Source of the DNA: Bacillus sp. AFS006103
GTDB taxonomy: Bacteria > Bacillota > Bacilli > Bacillales > Cytobacillaceae
Assembly (NCBI GenBank): GCA_002559145.1
Contig: NTXX01000016.1
Location: forward strand, 62,001 to 126,000
Direction of reading: 5' to 3'
DNA: 64,000 nt
Shown here piece by piece: positions 25,375 to 35,432 of this stretch. The translations under genes were made by a program, and so were the position numbers. The notes beneath the pieces were generated by a model. It saw only the letters and a list, made by a program, of their open reading frames with translations. It did no database searches and was not told the DNA's origin. Within the stretch, counting starts at the first letter, position 1; each line of letters begins with the position of its first letter.

Positions 25375-26556
25375 TTATCTAGATTCCAATTTCACTGAAT
25401 ACTCGGTTTTCATTTCTGTTCGTTTATCACCTTCGTTGAAAAAAAACTTCATCATTGGCGGTGTAACGATGGTTGTAATTAGTACGACTACTACCAAAAC
25501 AGCAAATAATTCCTGACTAATTAAGTTTGTCTCCAAACCAATCGTCGCAATAATTAAGGCAACCTCTCCGCGCGAAACCATAGCAGCACCAATTCCAAGA
25601 GAATTCTTCCATGAAAAATGGGCAATTTTTGCTCCTAGTGCAGCACCGATTAACTTTGTTAAAATGGCTAGGATACTAAAACCAATAATTAACCCGAAAC
25701 TTTTTGAGATTCCGTCGAAGCTTACTGCTACACCAATCGAGGTAAAAAAGACTGGTACAAAAAAGGAATAGCTAATCGTTTCCACTTTCGTAAATATTTT
25801 CCCCTTATAAATTGTTTGATTAATAGATACCCCGGCAATGTACGACCCAATAATAGCCGCTACACCCGTTATTTCAGCAACATAGGCAAACAGGAAGCAA
25901 ATGATTAATGCACCCGTGACAAGTGACTCAGTGACCTTTAACGGTGCAAATTTCTTTAATACCCAAGGAACTACCTTCCAAGCTACTAAAATAGCACCTG
26001 TGAAAAAGAGTCCCTTTTTCACAATCATCATGCTTAAATTTACTTCTCCGCCGGCCATACTCATTAAAAAGGCCAATGCGACGATGACAAGGACATCATC
26101 TATAACCGCTGCACCTAAAATCGTGGTCCCTTCTTTCGACTGCAGCTTATCTAACTCTTTAAGTGCTTGAACGGAAATACTAACACTTGTTGCCGAAAGT
26201 AATAACCCTAAAAATAATGCTTGGATAGTTGTCATATTTATCACAATTCCAGCTACGTAGCCCAACCCTAAAGGTACAATGATTCCACTGATTCCGACCA
26301 AGGTTGACGCTTTCCAGCTCCGTCTAAATTCATTCAAATCAGTTTCCATACCGGCAATAAACATCAACAAGATGACGCCAATATGGCTTAAATCAGCTAA
26401 GGTTCTCGTATCTGAAACGAGCCCTAACACGGCTGGTCCGATAATAACCCCTATTAACAACTTCCCTAGAACCGAGGGCTGACCCAATTTAACACAAAGA
26501 TCCCCTGCTATCTTAGAGGCAAATAAAATAATGGCTAATTCAAAAATTAATTCCAT
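25375..26556 (-). CDS. CPA2-family Na+(K+)/H+ antiporter (GerN/NapA-like)
   Basis: 393 residues with about 12-13 helices. GQPSVLGKLLIGVIIGPAVLG starts the family fold (quoted part GQPSVLGKLLIGVIIGP); AAVIDDVLVIVALAFL carries the ion-binding Asp pair (DD), and SRGEVALIIATIG is the C-terminal signature. It lacks the TrkA-N domain of KefB/C, so it looks like a plain NapA/GerN-type cation/proton antiporter. Ion choice is not evident. AAGGTGATTGG precedes the ATG. Monocistronic. Confidence 0.8.
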   Translation of the reverse strand: MELIFELAIILFASKIAGDLCVKLGQPSVLGKLLIGVIIGPAVLGLVSDTRTLADLSHIGVILLMFIAGMETDLNEFRRSWKASTLVGISGIIVPLGLGYVAGIVINMTTIQALFLGLLLSATSVSISVQALKELDKLQSKEGTTILGAAVIDDVLVIVALAFLMSMAGGEVNLSMMIVKKGLFFTGAILVAWKVVPWVLKKFAPLKVTESLVTGALIICFLFAYVAEITGVAAIIGSYIAGVSINQTIYKGKIFTKVETISYSFFVPVFFTSIGVAVSFDGISKSFGLIIGFSILAILTKLIGAALGAKIAHFSWKNSLGIGAAMVSRGEVALIIATIGLETNLISQELFAVLVVVVLITTIVTPPMMKFFFNEGDKRTEMKTEYSVKLESR

Positions 26557-26630
26557 CCAATCACCTTTCCTTAGTCAAAAATTAAAAGGGTCTGCTTTTT
26601 TTATAAACATACCCTTTTTGAGAGAAAACA

Positions 26631-26682
26631 AAAAGAGCCTGTCGACCACGGGACATAGATATCCCTTGGTGACAGGCTCCTC
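26631..26682 (-). terminator. Terminator of the 1135-aa membrane protein gene
   Basis: GAGCCTGTC pairs with GACAGGCTC, with an inner CCACGGGA/TCCCTTGG pairing, followed on the minus strand by TTTTTG. Confidence 0.8.
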
Positions 26683-26768
26683 CAAATTCAGTAAGTTATT
26701 TAATTAATTCTATTATAACAAACCTTATGGTAATATTCAACAAAATTATCGCAATCAGCCTTTTCTCC

Positions 26769-29700
26769 TTAATCCCACTTTTTTATCTTATCTATTACCA
26801 TTACCTTCAAACGGGTGATAAATGTCGATTCACCTTTATTCATTTTTTGCTTATTCCATTCATTAAAGCTTGCCACTGTTATCAAGATAAGACCTGCAAT
26901 TAATAAATAGAACCACCACGGCATATTCCCCCAGTAGGGTCTAGTTTGCAGGAACACATTTAATAATAATACCCCTACTCCAACAAAGAAGTAGGACTTT
27001 ATTTGCAGGAACATGCCTGAAAGCAGTGACAACAATGAGAGTGTTCCTAAAATAAGTGCATCATAAATCGTGTGGCTCGCTAAACCATCCTGTATTAATA
27101 ATAGCGATACAATGATTAGGACACCCCATTGAACAGCTTTCGTGATATCCGAATATCGCCCCTTTAAACAACGTCGGATAAAAATGATTAGAATAATAAA
27201 CGGAAGAACAATCATTTCCCGTTCCCAAAGGGACGGAATACTAAGCTTTGCTATTATAGAATAGTATGGTTGTAATAAATAGGCTCCGCCAAGTATTGTC
27301 AATAGGACAGAGAACTTTTCAGGTACTCTTTTTCTTTGCATCAAAAGTAAAACGGCAATCAAAACACCCGGCAGTGCATGATTCCAGATGTATTGAATAT
27401 CGAAACTGTACATAAGGACGAAAAATAAGAATGAAACAAACGTATAGCCGTCTATTTTTGACTGGTGAATTTTCGGTCCATATACAACGAGCTTTTTGTA
27501 AATGAATGGTCCGATCATTGCTAGAACTACTCCAAATCCTCCAGATATGAGCATTTTATCAAGTTCATTTAATTCACTAAAATATGTGTATTCAACCGTT
27601 GCGATAAATGCTAAGAATAGGGGAACGACCCCTAGAAGACCCCATTTAATCTTATGCAAATAAATCAGTAAACCCATAATATAGGCAAGTGTTACCAGAT
27701 AAGGTAGCAAATCAAATGGATAGGTCATAGCTGTAAACAAAATGCCAATCATTGAAAATGGGACTAAATAATAGGCTGTCCGTTTCTTAAATTCATCCTT
27801 TGCGATGAGCGCAAAAAGAAGAATAAAACTACTTGTGATTGGAAACTCATAATTTCCAAAGTATTGATTAATTACCTGTTCTAATCCAGTAGAAACAATA
27901 AAGAATATGGAGGTAAAACTGCCATAAAGGAAAACTTTGATTTTCCATTCTAACATAGTCAACTTTGTGCTAAAAGCATAAACAAACACCGCTACGATAA
28001 AGCTATAACCTGAGTCTGACTGAAATGCAAACCATGTATACAAGAGTGCTAATGGATAAATACAGTGTCCTACCCATCCAAACGCATGTGACAAACTCAA
28101 GTCATTTTTCCGAATAAGGAATGCGATTATTAGCATTATGACTGCACTCGTAGAAGCGGTAAATGAATGAGTTGTTTGATCAAAAGAAATTTTCATCATA
28201 ACCGCTTGGATAATAGAAAAATACGAAAGCAATGCTGAAATACTTACTAAAAACGGGACCCACTTCGTACCAATTTTTTTATACAAGTAATAATACATGC
28301 AGATTCCAACGAGCAAAACAAGCGGTTGAACCCATAATACATGAATCGGACTTAACAATGCATAGAAAATGGCAAATGAATAAAGAGCCTGCGAGGTATA
28401 TAAAGAATTCTTATCCAATTCCTTTTCCCCAGCTTTTTTCCAAACAAAACTTGATAATAAGACCAAGATTGCAGCAATAGTAAAATTAATAGTATAACCA
28501 TATAAATTAAGGTACACGGGGAAATTGGTGTTAACTTCTTCTCCAAATGCCACGAAAGAAAAACCAAGAAAACTAGGAATTACCCATAAAGCTGCTTCCT
28601 TTAAGATCATCCTTGTTTCGTTCTTATACAGCAGAAAAGCAGCAACTACAAAAAGGAATAACATGACTCCCAGTTCCCACCATAATAGCAACGGCAAGGC
28701 AGTCATCATCGCAAGCAATATAATGGACATGCCCACGTCTCTGGAAGGGATCTGTAGGATCCTTACATACGTTGAAAGGCGTAAGATGCCTAACACACTA
28801 AATACGATAAAACCTGTGATTGACAACTGAAGAGAAAAATTGACTGTATCGAATGGCTGACTCAATAAGGCAACCATTTCATAAATTCCAGACGCTGCAA
28901 AAAATGCACTTAAATAAGGAAATAACCTTCTTGAAGCGTTATGGGACAAATAAATGAAGTTACCTGCAATGATAAAATAGGCAAGCATGAGCACAATCGA
29001 TGGATTACCTGCACGCAGGAGAATTCCTTCAAGACTAATATAAATAAATGCCAAACCGGAAATTACCGCACTTGTATATTGGAAGGCCTTATTTAATGTA
29101 AACTGATCATTCAAAGCCTTTGGAACAAAGACCATCCCAAATCCGATTAAAGCATAAACAATCGCCCCAAAATAATCGAGGAAGCTATGTTCAATCAATT
29201 GGTAGGCACCATACACAATCATGATACTAAAAATGAAATGGTATTCTTTTCGCCCGCTCACATACATCATCGATAAATAAATAATCGCTGTTAATAGCAG
29301 GTTGAAACTATATAAGACTTGGTTATCGTATAAAAACAGCATCATAAGTGTACAAAGAACAAGATTAACTTGGACGTACGGAATAAATTCAGTCGTAAAT
29401 AATTTAAACGATTCTTTATGCTTAACCTGATGATATACAATAATAAAAATCGCATTAAAAACCATCATTCCCAGGTAAAAGAGATCAATCTTCAGATGAA
29501 AGTTCGCTAACAAAAAGGCGGTTCCTAGTGATATTGAGACATAAGTAAACCAAACAAATAATCTCGAACCCAAGTTTTTTGCGAATAGATAGTAAACCAT
29601 GATTGGCAACAAAGTCCCCAGCATTCCGAGAAGATACCGCCCCTCCCCATCTATTGATAAATAAGGACCCAAGAGTCCAAACCATCCGAGTGATAGGATA

Positions 29701-30176
29701 AAAATAGGCAAAAACAAACTTCCAAGGACAGTAAAGGCAAAGGCAGTCTTTTCAATTTTCAATACCTTTCTTGTTAAAAAAGCAGTACCATAAAATAATA
29801 AGGCAACAACTGCAATAGATCCACTTTTCATGAAGCTAGTCATCGATTCCCAATTACTAGTAGCAACAAACAAACCACCGATTAATAAGAAAATAACACC
29901 AATATTTAATAACCAAGTAATATTCCGTTCACGAATTTCTTCCGGGTTTAACTTTTTTTTCACCTTTTGCAGTTTCTGCGGGGCAGCTGCCGTACTAGGC
30001 ACATTTATTTCATTGGATGGAGGTTCTGTCTCCATTTTTAACAAATCTAAATAATACTGATGATGTGCTTCTGCCACCGTATCGACAATTGCCTCTGAAA
30101 GATAGCCCTCCTCTCGTAATGAAAATAATTCTTTTCTAAAGTTTTTTCTCCGCTCTTCATTTTGATTCGAATCCAT
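26769..30176 (-). CDS. Giant polytopic membrane protein (DUF2157/SCO7613-like)
   Basis: 1135 residues. A soluble N-terminal ~90 residues (charged, with a Pro/Ala linker) precedes about 30 hydrophobic segments. The first helix block, NPEEIRERNITWLLNIGVIFLLIGGLFVATSNW (quoted part NITWLLNIGVIFLLIGG), resembles the DUF2157-type start seen in SCO7613-like membrane proteins. No catalytic motif was found. Long arrays of helices without loops suggest a scaffold or transporter-like role, but the function is unknown. GAAGGTGGGAAG precedes the ATG. It is divergent from the 30380 gene and ends with its own terminator. Confidence 0.7.
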   Translation of the reverse strand: MDSNQNEERRKNFRKELFSLREEGYLSEAIVDTVAEAHHQYYLDLLKMETEPPSNEINVPSTAAAPQKLQKVKKKLNPEEIRERNITWLLNIGVIFLLIGGLFVATSNWESMTSFMKSGSIAVVALLFYGTAFLTRKVLKIEKTAFAFTVLGSLFLPIFILSLGWFGLLGPYLSIDGEGRYLLGMLGTLLPIMVYYLFAKNLGSRLFVWFTYVSISLGTAFLLANFHLKIDLFYLGMMVFNAIFIIVYHQVKHKESFKLFTTEFIPYVQVNLVLCTLMMLFLYDNQVLYSFNLLLTAIIYLSMMYVSGRKEYHFIFSIMIVYGAYQLIEHSFLDYFGAIVYALIGFGMVFVPKALNDQFTLNKAFQYTSAVISGLAFIYISLEGILLRAGNPSIVLMLAYFIIAGNFIYLSHNASRRLFPYLSAFFAASGIYEMVALLSQPFDTVNFSLQLSITGFIVFSVLGILRLSTYVRILQIPSRDVGMSIILLAMMTALPLLLWWELGVMLFLFVVAAFLLYKNETRMILKEAALWVIPSFLGFSFVAFGEEVNTNFPVYLNLYGYTINFTIAAILVLLSSFVWKKAGEKELDKNSLYTSQALYSFAIFYALLSPIHVLWVQPLVLLVGICMYYYLYKKIGTKWVPFLVSISALLSYFSIIQAVMMKISFDQTTHSFTASTSAVIMLIIAFLIRKNDLSLSHAFGWVGHCIYPLALLYTWFAFQSDSGYSFIVAVFVYAFSTKLTMLEWKIKVFLYGSFTSIFFIVSTGLEQVINQYFGNYEFPITSSFILLFALIAKDEFKKRTAYYLVPFSMIGILFTAMTYPFDLLPYLVTLAYIMGLLIYLHKIKWGLLGVVPLFLAFIATVEYTYFSELNELDKMLISGGFGVVLAMIGPFIYKKLVVYGPKIHQSKIDGYTFVSFLFFVLMYSFDIQYIWNHALPGVLIAVLLLMQRKRVPEKFSVLLTILGGAYLLQPYYSIIAKLSIPSLWEREMIVLPFIILIIFIRRCLKGRYSDITKAVQWGVLIIVSLLLIQDGLASHTIYDALILGTLSLLSLLSGMFLQIKSYFFVGVGVLLLNVFLQTRPYWGNMPWWFYLLIAGLILITVASFNEWNKQKMNKGESTFITRLKVMVIDKIKKWD

Positions 30177-30317
30177 AAAATCTTCCCACCTTCATATTGG
30201 ATTCCTTTAAAAGTCAGTATCCTTATTTTTCCTCTATAGTGTAATTTTACACTATCTATAAAAATTTTCAATATATTCTCTAAAAAACATCTCCCCTGCG
30301 ACTCTTTTTTTTAAAGG

Positions 30318-30347
30318 TTTTACCTTTGGGTAAAATATCTGTATGAT
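30318..30347 (+). promoter_or_regulatory. Inverted repeat over the promoter of the 158-aa gene
   Basis: TTTTACC-TTTG-GGTAAAA (30318-30335) is a perfect 7-bp inverted repeat. It covers the -35 and spacer of a candidate promoter whose -10 is TATGAT at 30342-30347. Probable operator; the regulator is unknown. Confidence 0.4.
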
Positions 30348-30379
30348 GAAGGAGATTGACTTAAATATTGGAGGAAACT

Positions 30380-30856
30380 ATGCTTACATTTAATGAAAAA
30401 TTAGCTATAATCGAATCATTTCCTGAATTGGAGCGCAAAAATGTGTCTCTTGGACGCATCAATTTTCAATTCGAAGGCAGTATCTCAGATAAGAAAAACA
30501 TTATTTATCATTTACACCCAAATGGGAATGGATTTGTTTATGCAGGAATGTTGGAGAATTATGATACGGATGAAAAGGGGATGGTCAATATCCGTGATTT
30601 CTCCGAAGAACAGCTCCGTAAAGTGCTAAAACAATCGATTCAAGCCCTATCTCCAGTCGAGAAAACAACGACAGAAGAAGCAATTATCGGTGATTCAAAG
30701 GAGGAGCGCTGGGTCGATAGTGAAAAAAATCTCCTTGTTTTAATTAATGAAAATGATTCTTGGAATATATATTTTGGCCTGAACCTTGATGCAAGTTTTG
30801 ATACATATGAGGAAGCAGAGACGTTTCTTCAGGAAGAAGGATTTACTAGAAAGTAA
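30380..30856 (+). CDS. Conserved hypothetical soluble protein, 158 aa
   Basis: The start is the ATG at 30380: GGAGG at 30370-30374 lies 5 nt before it, and the longer frame from TTG at 30368 contains this site. The protein is acidic, with no signal or membrane segment. NGFVYAGMLENYDTDEKGMVNIRDFSEEQLRKV and a C-terminal half ending FDTYEEAETFLQEEGF suggest two alpha/beta halves. I do not recognise a family. It is followed by a terminator. Confidence 0.7.
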   Translation: MLTFNEKLAIIESFPELERKNVSLGRINFQFEGSISDKKNIIYHLHPNGNGFVYAGMLENYDTDEKGMVNIRDFSEEQLRKVLKQSIQALSPVEKTTTEEAIIGDSKEERWVDSEKNLLVLINENDSWNIYFGLNLDASFDTYEEAETFLQEEGFTRK

Positions 30857-30877
30857 ATCTAAAACTATAAACAAAGA

Positions 30878-30905
30878 CGGTGCATCTACTGCACCGCCTT
30901 TTTTT
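30878..30905 (+). terminator. Intrinsic terminator
   Basis: CGGTGCA pairs with TGCACCG and is followed by a run of T. Confidence 0.85.
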
Positions 30906-31416
30906 AGTCTATATTTTTGTCAATCCATTCGTCTAAGCGGATAATGCTTTGTTTTGCACGTTCATATTCAATGGTTCGGTAATGGTGCATGCCGCCCTCT
31001 TCTTCATCTTTTTCATCTGCCCATTTAACAATTTGTTGTAACGGGGTCCGAACGATATCGTTTGATGGGAGAAACGAGTCAGTATGAAATAGAATCGCGA
31101 GGGCAATTGTTTTTGCTTTGATTGGGTTTTCACCTAGTCGAATTAGGAGTTTATGTGCCCGCTCTGCCCCTTTTATTGGATGAATATCGTTTTGTTTGTA
31201 TAAATCATAATCCCATTTACCATTTTTATACCATGTATAATGGCCCATATCATGGAGCAGGCCTGCTTTTGCAGCAATATCCACATCTAAATGATGTTCT
31301 TTTCCTAACTGGAAGGCGTGATGCGCGACAGCAATCGCATGGGCAAGACCCGAACGGTTCAAATATTTTTGGGCAATGTGATGTTCAAATATATTTAATA
31401 GGGTAACGTCTCTCAT
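30904..31416 (-). CDS. HD-domain phosphohydrolase
   Basis: 170 residues. The HD metal motif is readable: His26 (GLAHAIAVAHHAF), His55-Asp56 (LLHDMGHY) and a later Asp (VKWADEKDE). Such small HD proteins hydrolyse nucleotides or other phosphomonoesters; the substrate is not evident. AGGAGAGATCG precedes the ATG. Its stop region touches the terminator of the convergent gene. Confidence 0.8.
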   Translation of the reverse strand: MRDVTLLNIFEHHIAQKYLNRSGLAHAIAVAHHAFQLGKEHHLDVDIAAKAGLLHDMGHYTWYKNGKWDYDLYKQNDIHPIKGAERAHKLLIRLGENPIKAKTIALAILFHTDSFLPSNDIVRTPLQQIVKWADEKDEEEGGMHHYRTIEYERAKQSIIRLDEWIDKNID

Positions 31417-31491
31417 GCGATCTCTCCTAACTTTTTCAAAATAATTATTTTATCTATTATATGATAAGAATTGGTATATGGCTATTTTTTA

Positions 31492-31524
31492 TAAAAAAAA
31501 CAGAAGGCATCTAAATGCCCTCTG
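31492..31524 (-). terminator. Terminator of the nuclease-lipoprotein gene
   Basis: CAGAAGGCAT pairs with ATGCCCTCTG, with a long T-run on the minus strand. Confidence 0.8.
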
Positions 31525-31543
31525 TTCAATTGAAGAAAATATC

Positions 31544-32449
31544 TCATCTCATAGACTTTCTGTATCCCTTATCCTGTGCTTCTCTTTCTGAACAAAACCA
31601 GACGATATTGTCGGTGGTGGAGTCATAAAAACTCCCACCCGGTACATGGTAGATATGGGAATTTGCGTTCCCTTTAATCTTGCCTTTACAATCTAAGTTT
31701 GTTTCTTGATCATCGCTTGGGTTATTTTGATAGTTGTTCTCTGAAGGAGCTTTTGAATTTGTACTTTTATCTTCCGGTTTGTCAACATTATCTGTATTAT
31801 ACCCATCCTCTTGAGCATAATTTTCAATCGACCAGATGCCCACACCTTTTTTTTGTGCTTTCTTTTGGATTGCATAAAATTCATCTACATATTGTGTATT
31901 TGGCGCATAAATATAAGCCACACGAGCTAGTCCTTGTTCAAGCAGCATTTCATTAAACATTTTTCCATTGACATAAATATAGGCAAGTAAGCGCCCATAT
32001 TTATCACGGCCATCCCCTATACCAGGTTCAATTTCAACTTCGGCCCCTACGGGGAGAATTTTTTGGGTATACGCGGAAGCTTCCGGTCCAAATGGCTGTA
32101 CCCCTAACCGAGGGTGATGTGTTTCAGGAGTATCAACACAAAGCATTCTTACCTTTTCAATTTTTCCATTAAGTCGAATATTAATGGTATCTCCATCCAC
32201 ATTTTTAACGATGGTTGCAGGGAGTAAATTCTTATTAGTGATTTTCGATTTAGCAGGTGCTTCTGTTTGAGATTGTGATTGAGCCTTTGGTTCGTTCGTT
32301 TCATTCGTGTGATCTTCATTGTTTTTTACAACGGAAGAAGTTTTATCTTCACTTTTTATATTAGTTGGTTCGGTTCCAGAGCAACCTGCGAGCAGAATAG
32401 GGATAATTACAATTAGAGAAAATATTAATTGGAGAAATCTATTGTTCAT
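31544..32449 (-). CDS. Thermonuclease-family lipoprotein with C-terminal Cys domain
   Basis: 301 residues. A lipoprotein signal ends in LLAGCS. After a low-complexity linker, the SNase core starts PATIVKNVDGDTINIRL and has catalytic-type residues in VRMLCVDTPETHHP and DKYGRLLAYIYVNG. A second linker leads to a ~45-residue domain, LDCKGKIKGNANSHIYHVPGG...FCSEREAQDKGYRKS, with two Cys and His, as found after secreted Bacillus nucleases. It should degrade extracellular nucleic acid while anchored to the membrane. AAGGGGC precedes the ATG. Confidence 0.85.
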   Translation of the reverse strand: MNNRFLQLIFSLIVIIPILLAGCSGTEPTNIKSEDKTSSVVKNNEDHTNETNEPKAQSQSQTEAPAKSKITNKNLLPATIVKNVDGDTINIRLNGKIEKVRMLCVDTPETHHPRLGVQPFGPEASAYTQKILPVGAEVEIEPGIGDGRDKYGRLLAYIYVNGKMFNEMLLEQGLARVAYIYAPNTQYVDEFYAIQKKAQKKGVGIWSIENYAQEDGYNTDNVDKPEDKSTNSKAPSENNYQNNPSDDQETNLDCKGKIKGNANSHIYHVPGGSFYDSTTDNIVWFCSEREAQDKGYRKSMR

Positions 32450-32510
32450 AAAAAATGCCCCTTAAAATGATTTATACTATCTATTTCAATACTTTTTTAG
32501 TCAAAAATAA

Positions 32511-32543
32511 AAAGAGAGAAGCTGGCGATTCTTCTCTCCCTTT
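32511..32543 (-). terminator. Terminator of ltaS
   Basis: GAGAGAAG pairs with CTTCTCTC, with T-rich sequence following on the minus strand. Confidence 0.7.
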
Positions 32544-32551
32544 TGATAAAG

Positions 32552-34501
32552 TTACTTTTCTTCTATCACTTTAACACCTTTAGGCCCTAAATACTCATAA
32601 TCATTTGGATTAATTGGTGTATATCCTTTTGGCTTATAAAACCGTAGCAGGTCTTTGTAAACAATTTCATCGGACATGTTTAATTCAGTATTAACCTTCG
32701 TATCAACGTCTTTACAAGTAGTATTATCTTCTAATAATAGTCCAGTTTCAGATGCATAACATTTTTCATTAATCTGGATAACATCAGAGCTTACAAAGTC
32801 ACCGTTCCTAAATAATGCCCAATTACGGTGTTGTTTAGAAAGTAAATCAGAACCAAATTCCATATAATCCTTCGTATCAATGCCTAATAAATGAAGAACG
32901 GTTGGACGGACATCGACTTCCCCTCCCACCTGGTGTTGAACACCGCCCTTTACACCAGGGACATGAATAAATAATGGAACTCGTTGTAATTTTGCATTGA
33001 TTGCAGGAGTGATTTCGTCGACCCCCATAACCTTTGCCATTGCATCATTATGGTTTTCAGAGATACCGTAGTGGTCACCATACATAACAATGATTGTATT
33101 ATCATACATACCGTTTGCTTTTAAGTCATTAAAGAATTGCTCAAATGCCTGATCCATATAGTTTGCGGATTGGAAATATTGGTTTACAACCGTATCACCA
33201 TAATCCCCGGCAGGAAAGTTAGTATCTTCCGGATCCATTTCAAATGGGAAATGATTAGATAATGAAATGAACTTTGTATAGAACGGCTGCTTTAAGCTTT
33301 CAAGCAATGGAATAGATTCTTTAAAGAAAGGTTTATCTTTCATTCCATAGTTTTTTGTATTTTCATCTGACATGCTGTAGTATTCTGCATCAAAGAATTG
33401 ATCGTATCCAAATGCTTTATAAATTACGTTTCGGTTCCAAAATGTTTTGTAGTTTCCATGTAACACTGCCGAACTATACCCCTGCCCTTTTAGAATAGAA
33501 GGCATCGCTTGATAGGTGTTTTGGGCTTTGTTAACAAATACAGCACCTTGTGCCATCGGATATAAAGAATTTTCCATCAGGAATTCAGCATCTGATGTTT
33601 TCCCTTGACCTGTTTGATGATAAAAATTATCAAAATAGAAGGTATTATTATCATGTGCCAAAGAATTCAAAAATGGCGTTACTTCTTGTCCGTTAGGCAT
33701 TTTATAATCAATCATAAAGCTTTGAAAAGATTCCATTGAAATATAGACGACATTCATACCCTTAGCTTTCCCGAAATACTTCGGATTTGGTGCAGCATAG
33801 TTTGCTTTTCGATAGTTCTCAACATCTGTAATATCGCTGCTATCAGCCAAAGCACGCTGACTTGATGATTTAATATTTTGGATAACATCATAAATGGTAA
33901 AGTTGTATGCACCAAGGTACTTTACTAAATAATTTCGGTCAAAAGAACGTGACAGCAACTGTGGACGATCTTTCTCAGCTAAACCTAAATTAAATAGAAA
34001 AGTAGTAATTGAAAATAATAGGACGATTTTATAGGTTTTTCTGCTCGTTACCGTAACTTTCTTGAAAACTGTTAGTGCTAACGCAATCAAGATGAACATG
34101 TCGGTAAAATAAAAAATATCCAATGGTGACATTAATGACAGCGCACTGTCCCCAAGTTGTCCGGCATTCGTTTTGGTTTGCATTAGAACTGGGACTGTAA
34201 TGAAATCATTAAAGAAACGATAATAGGCAATATTCGCGTACAACAAGAATGATAAAAAGAAATTAATAATAATCATGATCATCTTCGAGCGTTTCTTAAA
34301 AAGCAAAGCTATACCAAAGAAGAAGAGCGCTGAACTTAATGGATTAATCAAAAGTAAAAACTTTTGCAGGTTATTTTCAATACCTAAGTTAAATTCAATT
34401 TGATATGCTGCATAGGTCTTGATCCAAAATAATAATACAGCCGCTGCAAGGAATGTAATATGACTATTTTTTAATATTTTAGGTAGTCTAATTTTATTCA
34501 T
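32552..34501 (-). CDS. ltaS: Lipoteichoic acid synthase (LtaS family)
   Basis: 649 residues. Five N-terminal helices are followed by an extracellular sulfatase-like domain. Metal and catalytic motifs are present: VVYISMESFQSF (metal Glu), TGQGKTSDAEF (nucleophile Thr), and MYGDHYGISENH (Asp-His pair). It polymerises glycerol phosphate from phosphatidylglycerol to make lipoteichoic acid. The start is the ATG at 34501, with GAGGGGAGA upstream; the GTG at 34522 overlaps that site. The length equals that of B. subtilis LtaS, but the paralogues YfnI, YqgS or YvgJ are possible alternatives. Confidence 0.9.
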   Translation of the reverse strand: MNKIRLPKILKNSHITFLAAAVLLFWIKTYAAYQIEFNLGIENNLQKFLLLINPLSSALFFFGIALLFKKRSKMIMIIINFFLSFLLYANIAYYRFFNDFITVPVLMQTKTNAGQLGDSALSLMSPLDIFYFTDMFILIALALTVFKKVTVTSRKTYKIVLLFSITTFLFNLGLAEKDRPQLLSRSFDRNYLVKYLGAYNFTIYDVIQNIKSSSQRALADSSDITDVENYRKANYAAPNPKYFGKAKGMNVVYISMESFQSFMIDYKMPNGQEVTPFLNSLAHDNNTFYFDNFYHQTGQGKTSDAEFLMENSLYPMAQGAVFVNKAQNTYQAMPSILKGQGYSSAVLHGNYKTFWNRNVIYKAFGYDQFFDAEYYSMSDENTKNYGMKDKPFFKESIPLLESLKQPFYTKFISLSNHFPFEMDPEDTNFPAGDYGDTVVNQYFQSANYMDQAFEQFFNDLKANGMYDNTIIVMYGDHYGISENHNDAMAKVMGVDEITPAINAKLQRVPLFIHVPGVKGGVQHQVGGEVDVRPTVLHLLGIDTKDYMEFGSDLLSKQHRNWALFRNGDFVSSDVIQINEKCYASETGLLLEDNTTCKDVDTKVNTELNMSDEIVYKDLLRFYKPKGYTPINPNDYEYLGPKGVKVIEEK

Positions 34502-34522
34502 TTTAAAAAATTCTCCCCTCAC

Positions 34523-34957
34523 TTACCAATTAAGCTTCGGTAAACGAACCTCAATTACTATATCATATTTCTAATAAAAATAAAAACATATATCAGGCTG
34601 TTTTTATCTCCTCTTTCCAACAAAAATCTACACAGTTTTACTTTTTCGACAAATATCTTCATCACTACCAATTGATTGGTCATTTCTTATTAATCATATT
34701 TTATTTTTATGTCAGTTATCAGTTGGACATGACTGATTTCAATCTTCAATAATATAAGACGAATTAAATGATATTTAGTTTCAATTTTTTTATAAGACTT
34801 CATTGCAACCTATCATAAACCTGAATAGATTAGGGAGCAATATGAAGATAGACTTATATTTAGCAGATGTAAACTTAAAGATATACGTGAATGAACACAT
34901 TATACATTGGATAGCATATACAAAAGGAAAGTAGAAAAAATTAAAAAGGAGAACATT
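34523..34957. other. 435-bp intergenic region without a supported gene
   Basis: AT-rich sequence between divergent ltaS and the 60-aa gene. It should hold both promoters. A 30-codon frame at 34842-34934 after AGGGAG was noted but is not convincing. Nothing else was recognised. Confidence 0.6.
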
Positions 34958-35140
34958 ATGCCCAGAATTAGGCCTGAATTCACAAAAAGTCCGTATTTTG
35001 TTGATGAACCGGGAAATTGGCACTTAAAGCCTGGCGCTCCGAACGAACTCCAAGTTGAGCTAGATAATTATCTGAACAGCTTAGGAGATATTGATGAGCC
35101 AGGAACTATCAATGGTGTACATATCGACTATCCTTATTGA
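34958..35140 (+). CDS. Small conserved hypothetical protein, 60 aa
   Basis: The frame MPRIRPEFTKSPYFVDEPGNW... ends ...INGVHIDYPY. AAAAGGAGAAC precedes the ATG at 34958. It is Pro- and acid-rich, with no membrane segment. I do not recognise it. It lies about 100 bp before the spore-protein gene, so a sporulation link is possible but unproven. Confidence 0.6.
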   Translation: MPRIRPEFTKSPYFVDEPGNWHLKPGAPNELQVELDNYLNSLGDIDEPGTINGVHIDYPY

Positions 35141-35246
35141 AGTATAAAGACTGCTATATAATAAAAGGAAGCACTTGCACTTGCAATTGGATTTGAATGA
35201 AATGAAATGATGTTAAATAAATGACTTTTTCATAGGAGTGAATGGA

Positions 35247-35426
35247 ATGAATATTAACCGAGTAAAACAAATTCTTTCATCATCAGCAGATATTGAAGTC
35301 AAATATAATGGTGCATCTGTATGGATTGATCAATTAAATGAAGAGGGACATACAGCAACAGTACATTTACGCGGCCCTTTGGAAGAACGCTCCGTAGTAG
35401 ATATTGGAGAACTTATCGAAGAATAA
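35247..35426 (+). CDS. sspH: Small acid-soluble spore protein H (SspH family)
   Basis: 59 residues. MNINRVKQILSSSADIEVKYNGASVWIDQLNEE (quoted part VKYNGASVWIDQLNEE) matches the H-type SASP pattern (start MNIxRAKxI, then V-YNG-P-xI-xxVxE, acidic end). H-type proteins are minor spore-core proteins made in the forespore under sigma G or F. AGGAGTG at 35233-35239 precedes the ATG at 35247. A terminator follows. A sigma-G promoter was looked for but not convincingly found. Confidence 0.8.
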   Translation: MNINRVKQILSSSADIEVKYNGASVWIDQLNEEGHTATVHLRGPLEERSVVDIGELIEE

Positions 35427-35432
35427 TTTTTC

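Noticed and set aside
34842-34934. 30-codon ORF after AGGGAG
   Set aside because: The spacing to the ATG is too short, no terminator follows, and the product has no recognisable features.
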